Assembly (NCBI RefSeq): GCF_019711395.1
Contig: NZ_JAIGNL010000001.1
Coordinates: forward strand, 682,001-746,000
From: Qipengyuania xiapuensis
Lineage (GTDB): Bacteria; Pseudomonadota; Alphaproteobacteria; Sphingomonadales; Sphingomonadaceae
Length of the DNA stretch: 64,000 nucleotides
Direction: 5' to 3'
Positions 44,419 through 52,547 of this stretch are shown here, one piece after another; positions within the stretch are counted from its first letter, which is position 1, and every line of letters begins with the position of its first letter. The translations under genes and the position numbers were made by a program. The notes under the pieces are model-generated. The model searched no databases, was not told the DNA's origin, and saw only the letters and a list, made by a program, of their open reading frames with translations.

Positions 44419-45312
44419 GTGACCAATTCCGCCCGCCTGCCCGCCCGTTCGCGCTCCTGGCTCTTCGCGCCCGGCGACAGCGAGAAGAAGATGACCAAGG
44501 CGACCGAGGGCGATGCCGACATCGTGATCTTCGACCTCGAAGATGCCGTGGCGGAAGACGCAAAGCCCGCTGCGCGCGATGCGATCTGCGCATTCCTCAA
44601 GACCCGCGATAATGGCGAGCATGACCGGCTGTGGGTGCGTGTGAACCCGCTGGACGGGCCGCACACGGCTGACGACCTTGCCGCGATCATGCCCGCAAGG
44701 CCGGGCGGGATCATGCTGCCCAAGTCGCGCGGACGCCACGATGTCGAGGAGCTCGATCGCCTGCTCACCCCGCTCGAGATGGAGCTTGGCATTGAGCCGG
44801 GCTCGACCCCGGTCATCGCGCTGGTCACAGAAGTCGCAGCGGCAATGTTCACCACCGGCGATTATGCCGGAGCGCCGCGTCTCGTGGCGATGACCTGGGG
44901 CGCAGAAGACCTCGCCGATTCCATCGGGGCCATGTCGAACCGGGGCGAGGACGGCGAATATACCTTCACTTACGAGCTTGCTCGCAGCCTGACCCTGCTC
45001 GGGGCGGCAGCTGCCAATGTGCCCGCGATCGAGACGATCGACGGCGACTTCCGCAATCTAGAAGGCCTCAAGACGCGCGCGGAGAAGGTCCGGCGTGACG
45101 GCTATCGCGGGATGCTGGCGATCCACCCTGCGCAGGTGCCGGTCATCAACGCCGCCTTTACGCCGAGCGAGGAGGAGATCGCCGAAGCGAAGGAGATCGT
45201 GGCGGTGTTCGAGGCCAATCCCGGTGCGGGGACCATCGGCCACAATGGCAAGATGCTCGACCGGCCGCACCTCAGCCGCGCGCAGCAGCTGCTGGCGCAG
45301 GTCGAAGACTAG
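44419..45312 (+). CDS. CitE-like HpcH/HpaI aldolase-family CoA ester lyase
   Basis: This 297-residue protein has SWLFAPGDSEKKM, IVIFDLEDAVAEDAKPAARD, WVRVNPLDGPHT and GIMLPKSRG, characteristic of the CitE/CitE-like (malyl- or citramalyl-CoA lyase) family with Mg-binding Glu and Asp in FDLEDAV. The C-terminal lid begins near GYRGMLAIHPAQV. The start is GTG at 44419 behind GAGAGGAC. It ends tail-to-tail with cysQ: the two stops share the bases CTAG. Confidence 0.9.
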   Translation: MTNSARLPARSRSWLFAPGDSEKKMTKATEGDADIVIFDLEDAVAEDAKPAARDAICAFLKTRDNGEHDRLWVRVNPLDGPHTADDLAAIMPARPGGIMLPKSRGRHDVEELDRLLTPLEMELGIEPGSTPVIALVTEVAAAMFTTGDYAGAPRLVAMTWGAEDLADSIGAMSNRGEDGEYTFTYELARSLTLLGAAAANVPAIETIDGDFRNLEGLKTRAEKVRRDGYRGMLAIHPAQVPVINAAFTPSEEEIAEAKEIVAVFEANPGAGTIGHNGKMLDRPHLSRAQQLLAQVED

Positions 45313-46043
45313 GCGCCCAGCTTCGCCACTTCGGCGAGCACGCGCTCGGCCCATTCCGGGCGGCAGATGAGCAGGTCGGGCATGTAGGTGTCGGCCTGGT
45401 TGTAGGTCAGCGGGCTACCGTCGATCCGGCTCGCATGCATGCCGTGGGCGAGGGCGACTGCCGCAGGTGCGGCGCTGTCCCATTCGTATTGCCCGCCGGT
45501 GTGGAGATAGATCTCGGCCTCGCCGCGCACGACGGCCATGGCTTTCGCGCCTGCCGAGCCCATACCAACCAGTTCCGCCCCGATGGTCTCGGCAACGGAG
45601 ACCGCTTCCTTGGCCGGACGAGTGCGGCTCACGACCATTCGCGGGCGCTCGGCCGCTGCGGGCACGTCGATCGGCGCATCGGTGCGCAGGACCGTGTCGA
45701 GGCCGGGCAGGGCGACCGCGCCCGTTTCCGGCTTGCCGTTCACGCACAGCGCGACATGGACGGCCCAGTCGCTGCGTGCCTCGCCATATTCGCGCGTGCC
45801 GTCGACCGGATCGACGATCCATACGCGCTCCTTGTCGAGGCGGGCCGCATTGTCCTTCTCCTCTTCCGACAGCAGACCGTCGTCTGGGCGCTGCTGGCGG
45901 ATCGCGTGGCAGAGGAACTGGTTGGCCGTTTCGTCACCCGCCTTGCCGAGCGCCTTTCCCTCGAACATGCCGCTTGTCCGCACTTCGATCAGGATCTTGC
46001 CCGCCACTTGAGCGAGGTGGGCGGCGAGTTCGGCATCGGTCAT
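45309..46043 (-). CDS. cysQ: 3'(2'),5'-bisphosphate nucleotidase CysQ
   Basis: This 244-residue member of the inositol monophosphatase-like family has metal-binding DPVDGTREY (about residues 82-90), LLSEEEKDN and a C-terminal EWDSAAPAAVALAHG block. It hydrolyses 3'-phosphoadenosine 5'-phosphate from sulfate assimilation and sulfotransferases. The start at 46043 (MTDAELAAHL) is preceded by AAGGAC. It overlaps the lyase gene by four bases at the 3' end. Confidence 0.93.
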   Translation of the reverse strand: MTDAELAAHLAQVAGKILIEVRTSGMFEGKALGKAGDETANQFLCHAIRQQRPDDGLLSEEEKDNAARLDKERVWIVDPVDGTREYGEARSDWAVHVALCVNGKPETGAVALPGLDTVLRTDAPIDVPAAAERPRMVVSRTRPAKEAVSVAETIGAELVGMGSAGAKAMAVVRGEAEIYLHTGGQYEWDSAAPAAVALAHGMHASRIDGSPLTYNQADTYMPDLLICRPEWAERVLAEVAKLGA

Positions 46044-46135
46044 TGAGAGTGTCGGTCCTTCAAAAAGTTCGGGGGCCGCATGGCAGACCTGAGCCTCCTT
46101 GCGAACCCCCGGAATGGAGTTAATCCAAGCGTATA

Positions 46136-47566
46136 TCAGGCGACGGCAGGCCTCCTTGCGAAGATGCCGAAGCTTGCGATCACGGCGTAGCAGATGATCG
46201 GGATAATCATTGCGGTCGCCAGGTCGCCGCCGGTTGCATCTGCCACCACGCCGTAGAGCAGCGGTACGATCGCGCCGCCGCAGATGGCGACGTTGATGAT
46301 ACCCGAGCCGTCTGCCGCCCGCGGACCGAGTTTTTCGCAAGCAAGCGAGAAGATCGTCGGGAACATGATCGAGTTCATCAGGCCGACCGCCAGCAGCGTG
46401 TAGGCAGCAACCTGACCGCTGGTCATGGTAGAGATGATGATCAGCAGGATCGCGCCGGTCGCGTTGAAGGCAAGGATCTTGCCGGGCGAGAAGATGCGCA
46501 GGAAGTAGGAACCGATGAAACGGCCCACCATCGCGCCGCCCCAGTATAGGCCGATCATCCAGCCGATCACGCTCTCGGGCTGGCCGAGCACGCGCTCTTC
46601 GGAAAGGTAGTTGATGATTACCGAGCCGATCGCGACTTCACCGCCCACGTATAGGAAGATGCAGAGCGCCCCGAAGCTGAAACGGGTGCGGGTGAGCAGG
46701 CTGTTGTCGTAGAGCCAGACTGCAGGCGCTGCGAGGATCAGCGCCACGCCGAGCCATGGGCTAACGGCGAGGGCGGCCCAGACACCACCGATTACCAGCG
46801 CAAGACCGACGAGATAGCGGCCCCAGGTGACAAGTTCTGTGTCGCCCATCAGCTTTGCATCGTGCGGCAGGCGGTTGCGGAACATCCACACCGCGATGGC
46901 GACGACACCGATGAGCGCTGCAAGGCCGAGGTAGCCCTGCCAGATCGCCTCGCTTTCGGCCTGGCGGTATTCGATCAGGGCCTGGCCCGAGAGCTGGTCT
47001 GCACTGACCGTCGCGAGGCTGCCGAGGATCACCACCGCGCCGACGATCGGGAAGACCGTGGTGCCGAGCGAGTTGAAGGCCTGCGCAAAGGTCAGGCGGC
47101 TATGCGTCGTGCTGGGCGGGCCAAGCAGCGAGATGAGCGGGTTGGCGACGACCTGGACGATCACCACGCCGCTGGCGAGCACGAACAGTGCGCCGAGGAA
47201 GACGATATAGGTGGCCGTCTGGCTTGCCGGAATGAACAGCAGGCAGCCGAGCATCATGGTCAACAGACCCGCGACCGCTCCGCGCATGTAGCCGAGTTTC
47301 TTGACCAGCTTCGCCCCCGGGATCCCTATGATCAGGTAAGCGGCGAAGAAGCAGAACTGGACCAGCATGGCCTCGGTCCAGCTCAGTGTGAACAGCTCCT
47401 TCAGCTTAGGGATGATCACGTCGTTCAGCGAGGTGATGCCGCCGAAGATGAAGAAGAGGCCGAAGACGAAGTACTGCAGGCCCGGTGCGTCTACCGGCGG
47501 AGTATCGTCGTCGATTTCGATTGGATTCGGATCGGTGCTCGTCGCGACGTCCGGTGCGATTGCCAT
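46136..47566 (-). CDS. Sugar MFS transporter, FucP/GluP-like
   Basis: This 476-residue inner-membrane transporter has about 12 helices. LFFIFGGITSLNDVIIPKLK and GALFVLASGVVIVQVVANPL are signatures of the FucP/GluP family of proton-sugar symporters. The SLLGPPSTTHSRLTFAQAFN block is likewise typical. It is separated by 108 bases from the GH3 gene that precedes it on the minus strand, with an inverted repeat between them. It probably imports glucose released by the GH3 enzyme. Confidence 0.88.
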   Translation of the reverse strand: MAIAPDVATSTDPNPIEIDDDTPPVDAPGLQYFVFGLFFIFGGITSLNDVIIPKLKELFTLSWTEAMLVQFCFFAAYLIIGIPGAKLVKKLGYMRGAVAGLLTMMLGCLLFIPASQTATYIVFLGALFVLASGVVIVQVVANPLISLLGPPSTTHSRLTFAQAFNSLGTTVFPIVGAVVILGSLATVSADQLSGQALIEYRQAESEAIWQGYLGLAALIGVVAIAVWMFRNRLPHDAKLMGDTELVTWGRYLVGLALVIGGVWAALAVSPWLGVALILAAPAVWLYDNSLLTRTRFSFGALCIFLYVGGEVAIGSVIINYLSEERVLGQPESVIGWMIGLYWGGAMVGRFIGSYFLRIFSPGKILAFNATGAILLIIISTMTSGQVAAYTLLAVGLMNSIMFPTIFSLACEKLGPRAADGSGIINVAICGGAIVPLLYGVVADATGGDLATAMIIPIICYAVIASFGIFARRPAVA

Positions 47567-47627
47567 GTCAGTGTCCCTCCCAAGTCCCGGTGCGACCTCT
47601 TGTTGTCCGGGCTAGTTTTCTGTTGCC

Positions 47628-47654
47628 TGTGTGGCAGCGTTTCGACGCCACACA
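47628..47654. repeat. Perfect inverted repeat before the sugar transporter
   Basis: TGTGTGGC (47628-47635) and GCCACACA (47647-47654) are exact inverted repeats with an 11-base spacer, in the gap between the GH3 stop (47675) and the transporter start (47566). It has no U-run, so it is not an obvious terminator. It may be an operator or a processing hairpin. Confidence 0.5.
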
Positions 47655-47674
47655 AAGCGAATATGAATGCATGC

Positions 47675-50050
47675 TCAGAACGAGCAGTCGGTCCCTTCCG
47701 CGAACTCCTCGCGCAGAACGGTGCCGATATTGATCTCGAACGCGCCTTCCGAGGCAAAGACCAGCGACGGGCCGAGGTCGGTAACGCAGGCATCGGTGAT
47801 GACCATCTCGCGCCAGCCCTTGCCAGCAGCGACCGAAAGCTCCTGCGTGATATCGAGAGCTTCGCCCGAGCCGACCTTGAGCGTTACCGCCCCGCGTGGC
47901 CGTTCAAGAACCTGGTAGGCGATCCGGTAGCCGAGCCCGCTGTCGCCGCCGCCCTGCGCGAATTCGAGCGAGGAGCCCGGCGAGAAAGTCACCGTGCGCG
48001 CATCTTCCTGCGCATTTCGGTCAAGGCCGATGGCAGTGATCCCGCCTGCCTCGCCGCGAAGATTGTCGAGCTTGCCCGTCGCCGTATTGGCGAGCACGCC
48101 GTCTGCAAGGCGGCCGTTCACGTACCAGTCGAGCGCAGCACCCATGGTGAGCGGGGCGCATTCTTCGTGCAGGGCAGGCAGCACGCCGCCCTCACCGAAG
48201 GACAGGCCGTAACCCACCTGGAAAAGCGCGCCTTCGGCGCCGTTGACCGGACCGAAATCGCATTCGGCAGGCCAGCTGAAGCCGAGCTTGCCGGTCGCCG
48301 GCATGGCGCCGGTGAGCACATCGGCGATACCTGCACCTTCACCGCCGGGCAGCCATGATGCGACAAATGCATCGGCAGCATTGAGCTCGCGGTTCATCCA
48401 CATGGGGCGGCCCGACAGGAAGACGGCGACGGTCGGCACGCCCTCGGCCTTGAATTTGCGGAGCAGCTCGAGGCCTTCGGTATCGGTGAAGCCGAGGTGC
48501 TTACGGTCGCCGGCGAACTCGGCGTAGGGCTCTTCGCCGAAGACTACGATCGCAACATCGGGCTTGGCCGTGTAGCTGCCGTCCTCGGACAAGGTGGCCG
48601 TGCCGCCGCCTGCTTCTACTGCCGTCTCGATGCCCGACCAGATCGAGGTCGCACCGGGGAAGTTGTCATTGGTGAGATCGCCGCCGCCCTGCCAGGTCAG
48701 CGTCCAGCCGCCAGCAGCCTGCGCAATATCGTCTGCGGCCGAACCGGCAACGAGCACGTCGGCACCCGCCTTCAAGGGCAGGATGTCGTTGTTCTTCAGC
48801 AGAACCTGCGACTTGGCCACCGCCTCGCGCGCGATCGCGCGGTGGTCGGGCGAACCGATCAGGCTGTAATCGCCAGCGTTCGGCCGGTCGGAAGGTTTCA
48901 CGAATTCGTCGAGCAGGCCTGCGCGCATCTTCATGCGCAGCACGCGGCCGACCGCCTCGTCGAGCCGCTCCATCGGGATGGTGCCGTCCTCGACCTGGGA
49001 AACGAGAGTTTCGAGGAGACCTTTCCAGTCGTCGGGCACCATGTAGATGTCGAGACCGGCGAGCAGCGACTGCGGGCAGTCGGTGTTGGTGCAGCCGGCA
49101 ACCTGTCCATGGCCGTTCCAGTCGCCGACGACGAGGCCATCGAAGCCCAGCTCGCCGCGCAGCACGTCGGTCAGCAGTGCCTCGTTGCCGTGCATCTTGC
49201 GGCCGTTGATCGAGTTGAAGCTCGCCATGATCGTCTCGACACCCGCCGCAATGGTCGCGGGGTAGGGCTTGGCATGGATCGACTTCAGAGCCTCGATGTC
49301 GCCGTTTACGTCGCCCTGGTCGACACCCTGTTCGGTACCGCCGTCGCCGAAGAAGTGCTTGGCGGTGGCGATCACGTGGCCCGCACCGAGGCGCTCGGGA
49401 TCGCCCTTGCGGCCCTGCAGGCCCTCGACCAGCGCCGCGCCGAGCGGAGCGACGATGGCAGGGTCTTCGGAATAGCTCTCGTAGGTCCGGCCCCAGCGAT
49501 CGTCGCGCGCAACGGCCACGGTGGGCGAGAAGTTCCAGTCGATGCCGGTAACCTCGATTTCGACGGCGGTTACTTCGCCGATGCGGCGGATCAGGTCGGC
49601 ATCGCGCGTTGCACCGAGACCGATATTGTGCGGGAAGATGGTAGCCTGCACGACATTGGTGTGACCGTGCACGGCGTCAGTGCCCCAGATCGTCGGGATG
49701 ATCGGTTCATCGTCTTCCATCGGCGCGATCGAGGCGAGATACATCTCGTCCGCATAGCGAAGCCACTCGCTCGCAGGAGCGAACTCGTCGCCATAAGGAC
49801 CGCCATTGCCGCCGTTGAGGTAACTGCCGAAACGATAGCGGCGCATGTCCTCGGGCGTGAAGCTGTTGATCTGCGGCTGGATGAGCTGGGCGACCTTGCG
49901 CTCGAGGCTCATGCGCGAAAGCAGGTCGGCAACGCGCGCGTCCTCGCTCATCTGCGATGCCGAAGCGACAGGTGCTCCGATCTCTGCAGGAACGGTGCTG
50001 CACCCGGCTAGGCCAACCGCAGCCGCCGTTGCCATCCAAAACGCTTTCAT
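47675..50050 (-). CDS. Exported GH3 glycoside hydrolase (beta-glucosidase type), lipoprotein-like
   Basis: This 791-residue enzyme hydrolyses terminal beta-glucosides. The signal sequence ends in AVGLAGCS, a lipobox with Cys at about residue 17. The GH3 (alpha/beta)8 domain contains IPTIWGTDAVHGHTN, AKHFFGDGGTEQGVDQGD and the nucleophile Asp310 in LVVGDWNGHGQ. The second domain has LPGGEGAGIADVLTG and a C-terminal beta domain. The start at 50050 (MKAFWMAT) gives nine bases from GAGAGGG; 50059 is an alternative. The exact substrate, most likely a laminarin or cello-type oligosaccharide, is inferred. Confidence 0.9.
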   Translation of the reverse strand: MKAFWMATAAAVGLAGCSTVPAEIGAPVASASQMSEDARVADLLSRMSLERKVAQLIQPQINSFTPEDMRRYRFGSYLNGGNGGPYGDEFAPASEWLRYADEMYLASIAPMEDDEPIIPTIWGTDAVHGHTNVVQATIFPHNIGLGATRDADLIRRIGEVTAVEIEVTGIDWNFSPTVAVARDDRWGRTYESYSEDPAIVAPLGAALVEGLQGRKGDPERLGAGHVIATAKHFFGDGGTEQGVDQGDVNGDIEALKSIHAKPYPATIAAGVETIMASFNSINGRKMHGNEALLTDVLRGELGFDGLVVGDWNGHGQVAGCTNTDCPQSLLAGLDIYMVPDDWKGLLETLVSQVEDGTIPMERLDEAVGRVLRMKMRAGLLDEFVKPSDRPNAGDYSLIGSPDHRAIAREAVAKSQVLLKNNDILPLKAGADVLVAGSAADDIAQAAGGWTLTWQGGGDLTNDNFPGATSIWSGIETAVEAGGGTATLSEDGSYTAKPDVAIVVFGEEPYAEFAGDRKHLGFTDTEGLELLRKFKAEGVPTVAVFLSGRPMWMNRELNAADAFVASWLPGGEGAGIADVLTGAMPATGKLGFSWPAECDFGPVNGAEGALFQVGYGLSFGEGGVLPALHEECAPLTMGAALDWYVNGRLADGVLANTATGKLDNLRGEAGGITAIGLDRNAQEDARTVTFSPGSSLEFAQGGGDSGLGYRIAYQVLERPRGAVTLKVGSGEALDITQELSVAAGKGWREMVITDACVTDLGPSLVFASEGAFEINIGTVLREEFAEGTDCSF

Positions 50051-50080
50051 ATTGGTCATCCCTCTCCGCTCCCTCCCGAA

Positions 50081-50124
50081 TGAGAACGTTATCAAACGCT
50101 AGGATTGCCATGCAGGAAAGGCAA
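50081..50124 (-). promoter_or_regulatory. Putative promoter and LacI-type operator of the GH3 gene
   Basis: On the minus strand a -35 TTGCCT (50119-50124) and a -10 TAGCGT (50096-50101) are 17 bases apart. Immediately downstream lies the palindrome TGATAACGTTCTCA (50081-50094 on the plus strand TGAGAACGTTATCA). A repressor bound there would block the start of transcription of the GH3 gene. It shares the CGTT core with the site at 55945. Confidence 0.45.
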
Positions 50125-50134
50125 AATCAAGCGG

Positions 50135-51334
50135 CTAGTTGCTGCGCGGCATAGTAATCAGCAGCAATGTTGCGAGCGATGCAAGAACAGCTAGCACGAC
50201 GAAAAGTCCACCGAAGCCGAAGACCGGAACGAGGGCAAGCGTCAGCCATGGCATGATCAGGCTCGGAACGGTGTTGGTGAGGTTGAAAAGGCCGAGGTCG
50301 CGGCCTCGCGTGGTGGGTTTCGGCAGCACCCTAAGTGTCTGGCTCGAATGGAGCGCGAGGAAGACGCTCGTCGACAGACCGAACACGACATAGCCGATGA
50401 TGGCGCCTGCCATGTCCTGTGCGAGCGCCATGATAACGAGGCCGATCGCTCCCACACCCGCACCCAGGGCCAGCGGCAGGATCGGGCGATCCCGGCTGTC
50501 GGACCAGCGCCCTGCGACGAGCGCGAGCGGTACGGACAGGGCAAGGACGATGGCAAACAGGCGGGCGGTGTCGTTGTCGCTGAAGCCTGGATCCACGCTG
50601 ACCAGCCAGATCAGGAGGTATGCGAATAGCGCCGCTTCGGCGATCTGGACGAGCAGCCGGGCAAGCCACATGCGCGATACCGCACCGCGCGAGAACTTGC
50701 GGACCGTCTCACCCGGTTCACCTGCAGCTCGCATCAGTTGCGGCATCGGTTGCGGCTTGCCGAACAGCAGCACCGGGAGGACCATTGCGGCGACGAGCCC
50801 CGCCACCATGACCAAACGCTCGTCTGGTCCGGCGAGGCCGGGAATGGTTACGAGTGCTCCTGAAGCCGCCCCCAAAGCTGGTGCGAAGGACAGCAGGCCG
50901 CCCAGGAAGCCCTTCTGCCCATCGGGCACGACGTCGCCTGCCCATGCGGCGAGCGGGGCCAGCATCATGTTGATCGAAAGCTGCCAGATGACGATCAAGC
51001 CGATCAGTTCCAGCGGATCGGACGCGGTACGAACGGTGACCAGCATCAGGCAGGAAAGCACCAGCCCGCCGAAAATCCACGGCTTGCGTGAGCCGGTCAG
51101 GTCGCTCAGCCAGCCGAATCCGATATTGGCAAGGCTCGCGGTGATCGCCCCTGCAAAGGCGATATAGGCCAGAAGGTCGATGTTTTCCTCGGCCACCAGC
51201 TCGGTGACACGAACCGGCAGAAGCAGGGTGAGGAAGGGCACGTAGCTGACCGCGCCGCCCGCTGCGGCGAGCGCGTAGAGCCACATGAAGCGCAGCGACT
51301 GGCGCTGCGGCGCGCCGCCCTCAGCTGCCGTCAT
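50135..51334 (-). CDS. MFS transporter, likely sugar
   Basis: This 399-residue protein has about 12 predicted membrane helices and motifs of the GPH/MFS sugar group: GGAVSYVPFLTLLLPVRVTE and GFGWLSDLTGSRKPWIFGGL (a typical MFS loop 2-3 motif). It overlaps the LacI gene by four bases and lies between it and the GH3 gene. Together with the FucP-type transporter it gives the locus two import routes; their substrates cannot be distinguished. Confidence 0.85.
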   Translation of the reverse strand: MTAAEGGAPQRQSLRFMWLYALAAAGGAVSYVPFLTLLLPVRVTELVAEENIDLLAYIAFAGAITASLANIGFGWLSDLTGSRKPWIFGGLVLSCLMLVTVRTASDPLELIGLIVIWQLSINMMLAPLAAWAGDVVPDGQKGFLGGLLSFAPALGAASGALVTIPGLAGPDERLVMVAGLVAAMVLPVLLFGKPQPMPQLMRAAGEPGETVRKFSRGAVSRMWLARLLVQIAEAALFAYLLIWLVSVDPGFSDNDTARLFAIVLALSVPLALVAGRWSDSRDRPILPLALGAGVGAIGLVIMALAQDMAGAIIGYVVFGLSTSVFLALHSSQTLRVLPKPTTRGRDLGLFNLTNTVPSLIMPWLTLALVPVFGFGGLFVVLAVLASLATLLLITMPRSN

Positions 51335-52383
51335 GCGCGGGGAGCACGTGCGGTCGAGCCGCGAACGACGAGCTCCCCGAAAACCGAGATCACGCCTTCG
51401 GGCGGTGCTTTCCGACGCGCTTCGATCAGCAATTCGACGGCGCGTGATGTGGTCGCCGCGATCGGCTGGTCGACTGCGGTGAGCGGCGGCTGGGTGAAAC
51501 GCACGATCGGCGAATTGTCGAAGCTGACCAGCGAGAGATCTTTTGGAACGTCAAGTCCGCGTTTGCGGGCGACTTCCAGTGTGGCAAGGGTCATCTGGTC
51601 GCTGCTGGCGATGATAGCGGTGGGCGGGTTGTCCAATTCGAGCAGCTTCTTCGCCGCATGGGTCCCGCTTTCGAAGCCGAAGTCGCCCCGCTCGCACAGG
51701 CCCTCGGTGGGCAGCTCGGCATCGTCCATTCCGGCCTTCCAGCCGTTGATGCGACGGTCGGAAAGGCTGAAGTCGGCAGGTCCGGCGATGAAGCCGATAC
51801 GTTCGTGGCCCAGTTCGATCAGGTGGTCTGTCGCAAGGCGCGCATTGTGCGTATCGCCCATGGTGATGGCGAAGCCGGGCCCGGGCTGGGTCGTGCCGAT
51901 CCGCGCGAAAGGGATACCGCGATCGGCGAGCAGGCCCGTGATCAGCGAATTTTCCGAGTGGGGCGGGGTGAGGATCACGCCGTCGGGCTGGAGAGCCGCG
52001 ATAGCTGCGCCAAGTTCCCGCTCGACATGGTCGTTATGCGTATCGACGAGCTCGATCAGCATGCGGTAGCCGTGCGCGGCGCATGTCTCCATGCCTCCAA
52101 GCAGCATCTGGTCGACCCAGTCGCGGCCTTCGCGTGCCTTCCAGTCAGCGATGGTCAGGTCACGGTCGTTGAGCGCGAGGATGATGTAGGAGCGCGAGCC
52201 GCTCATGCGCTGCGCCGCGATCGAAGGGACATAGCCGAGCTTGTCGATGCTCGCCTGCACCCGCTCCTTCATGGCGGGGCGGACATTGGGTTCGTTGTTG
52301 ATGACGCGGCTGACGGTCTGCAGGGAGACCCCCGCATCGGCTGCCACATGTTTGATAGTCACCGATTGACGGCGCCGACCCAT
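51331..52383 (-). CDS. LacI-family transcriptional regulator
   Basis: This 350-residue repressor has an N-terminal helix-turn-helix (about residues 6-30) TIKHVAADAGVSLQTVSRVI, followed by the periplasmic-binding-protein-like ligand domain with GFIAGPADFSLSDRRINGWK and AIIASSDQMTLA. It is the likely regulator of the surrounding locus: LacI-type palindromes lie at 50081 and 55945. It is transcribed with the MFS gene downstream. The inducer is presumably a glucan oligosaccharide or glucose derivative. Confidence 0.92.
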   Translation of the reverse strand: MGRRRQSVTIKHVAADAGVSLQTVSRVINNEPNVRPAMKERVQASIDKLGYVPSIAAQRMSGSRSYIILALNDRDLTIADWKAREGRDWVDQMLLGGMETCAAHGYRMLIELVDTHNDHVERELGAAIAALQPDGVILTPPHSENSLITGLLADRGIPFARIGTTQPGPGFAITMGDTHNARLATDHLIELGHERIGFIAGPADFSLSDRRINGWKAGMDDAELPTEGLCERGDFGFESGTHAAKKLLELDNPPTAIIASSDQMTLATLEVARKRGLDVPKDLSLVSFDNSPIVRFTQPPLTAVDQPIAATTSRAVELLIEARRKAPPEGVISVFGELVVRGSTARAPRA

Positions 52384-52493
52384 GTCATTCCCCTCGCTGC
52401 CATGGGGCGAAAGTGCCCCGTGCCGTCGATCCCATCAAATTCTCAGGCACTTGTGACGGCGCTTCTGCGGAAGCGCTGCGTTGCACAATAAAG

Positions 52494-52524
52494 AACGGGC
52501 CCCGGTCTTGCAACCGAGGCCCGT
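52494..52524 (-). terminator. Terminator of the TonB-dependent receptor gene
   Basis: ACGGGCCCCGGT (52495-52506) pairs with ACCGAGGCCCGT (52513-52524) around CTTGCA, with one mismatch. On the minus strand the stem is followed by TCTTTATT. It lies between the receptor stop and the LacI gene, so the two are not on one transcript. Confidence 0.75.
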
Positions 52525-52547
52525 CCTTACTCAGTCAGCCGTTCAAC

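Noticed and set aside
52459-52476. Perfect hairpin GCGCTTC-TGCG-GAAGCGC upstream of the LacI gene
   Set aside because: It could be an autoregulatory site, but it lacks the CGTT core of the other two operators and no promoter was clear, so it was not called.
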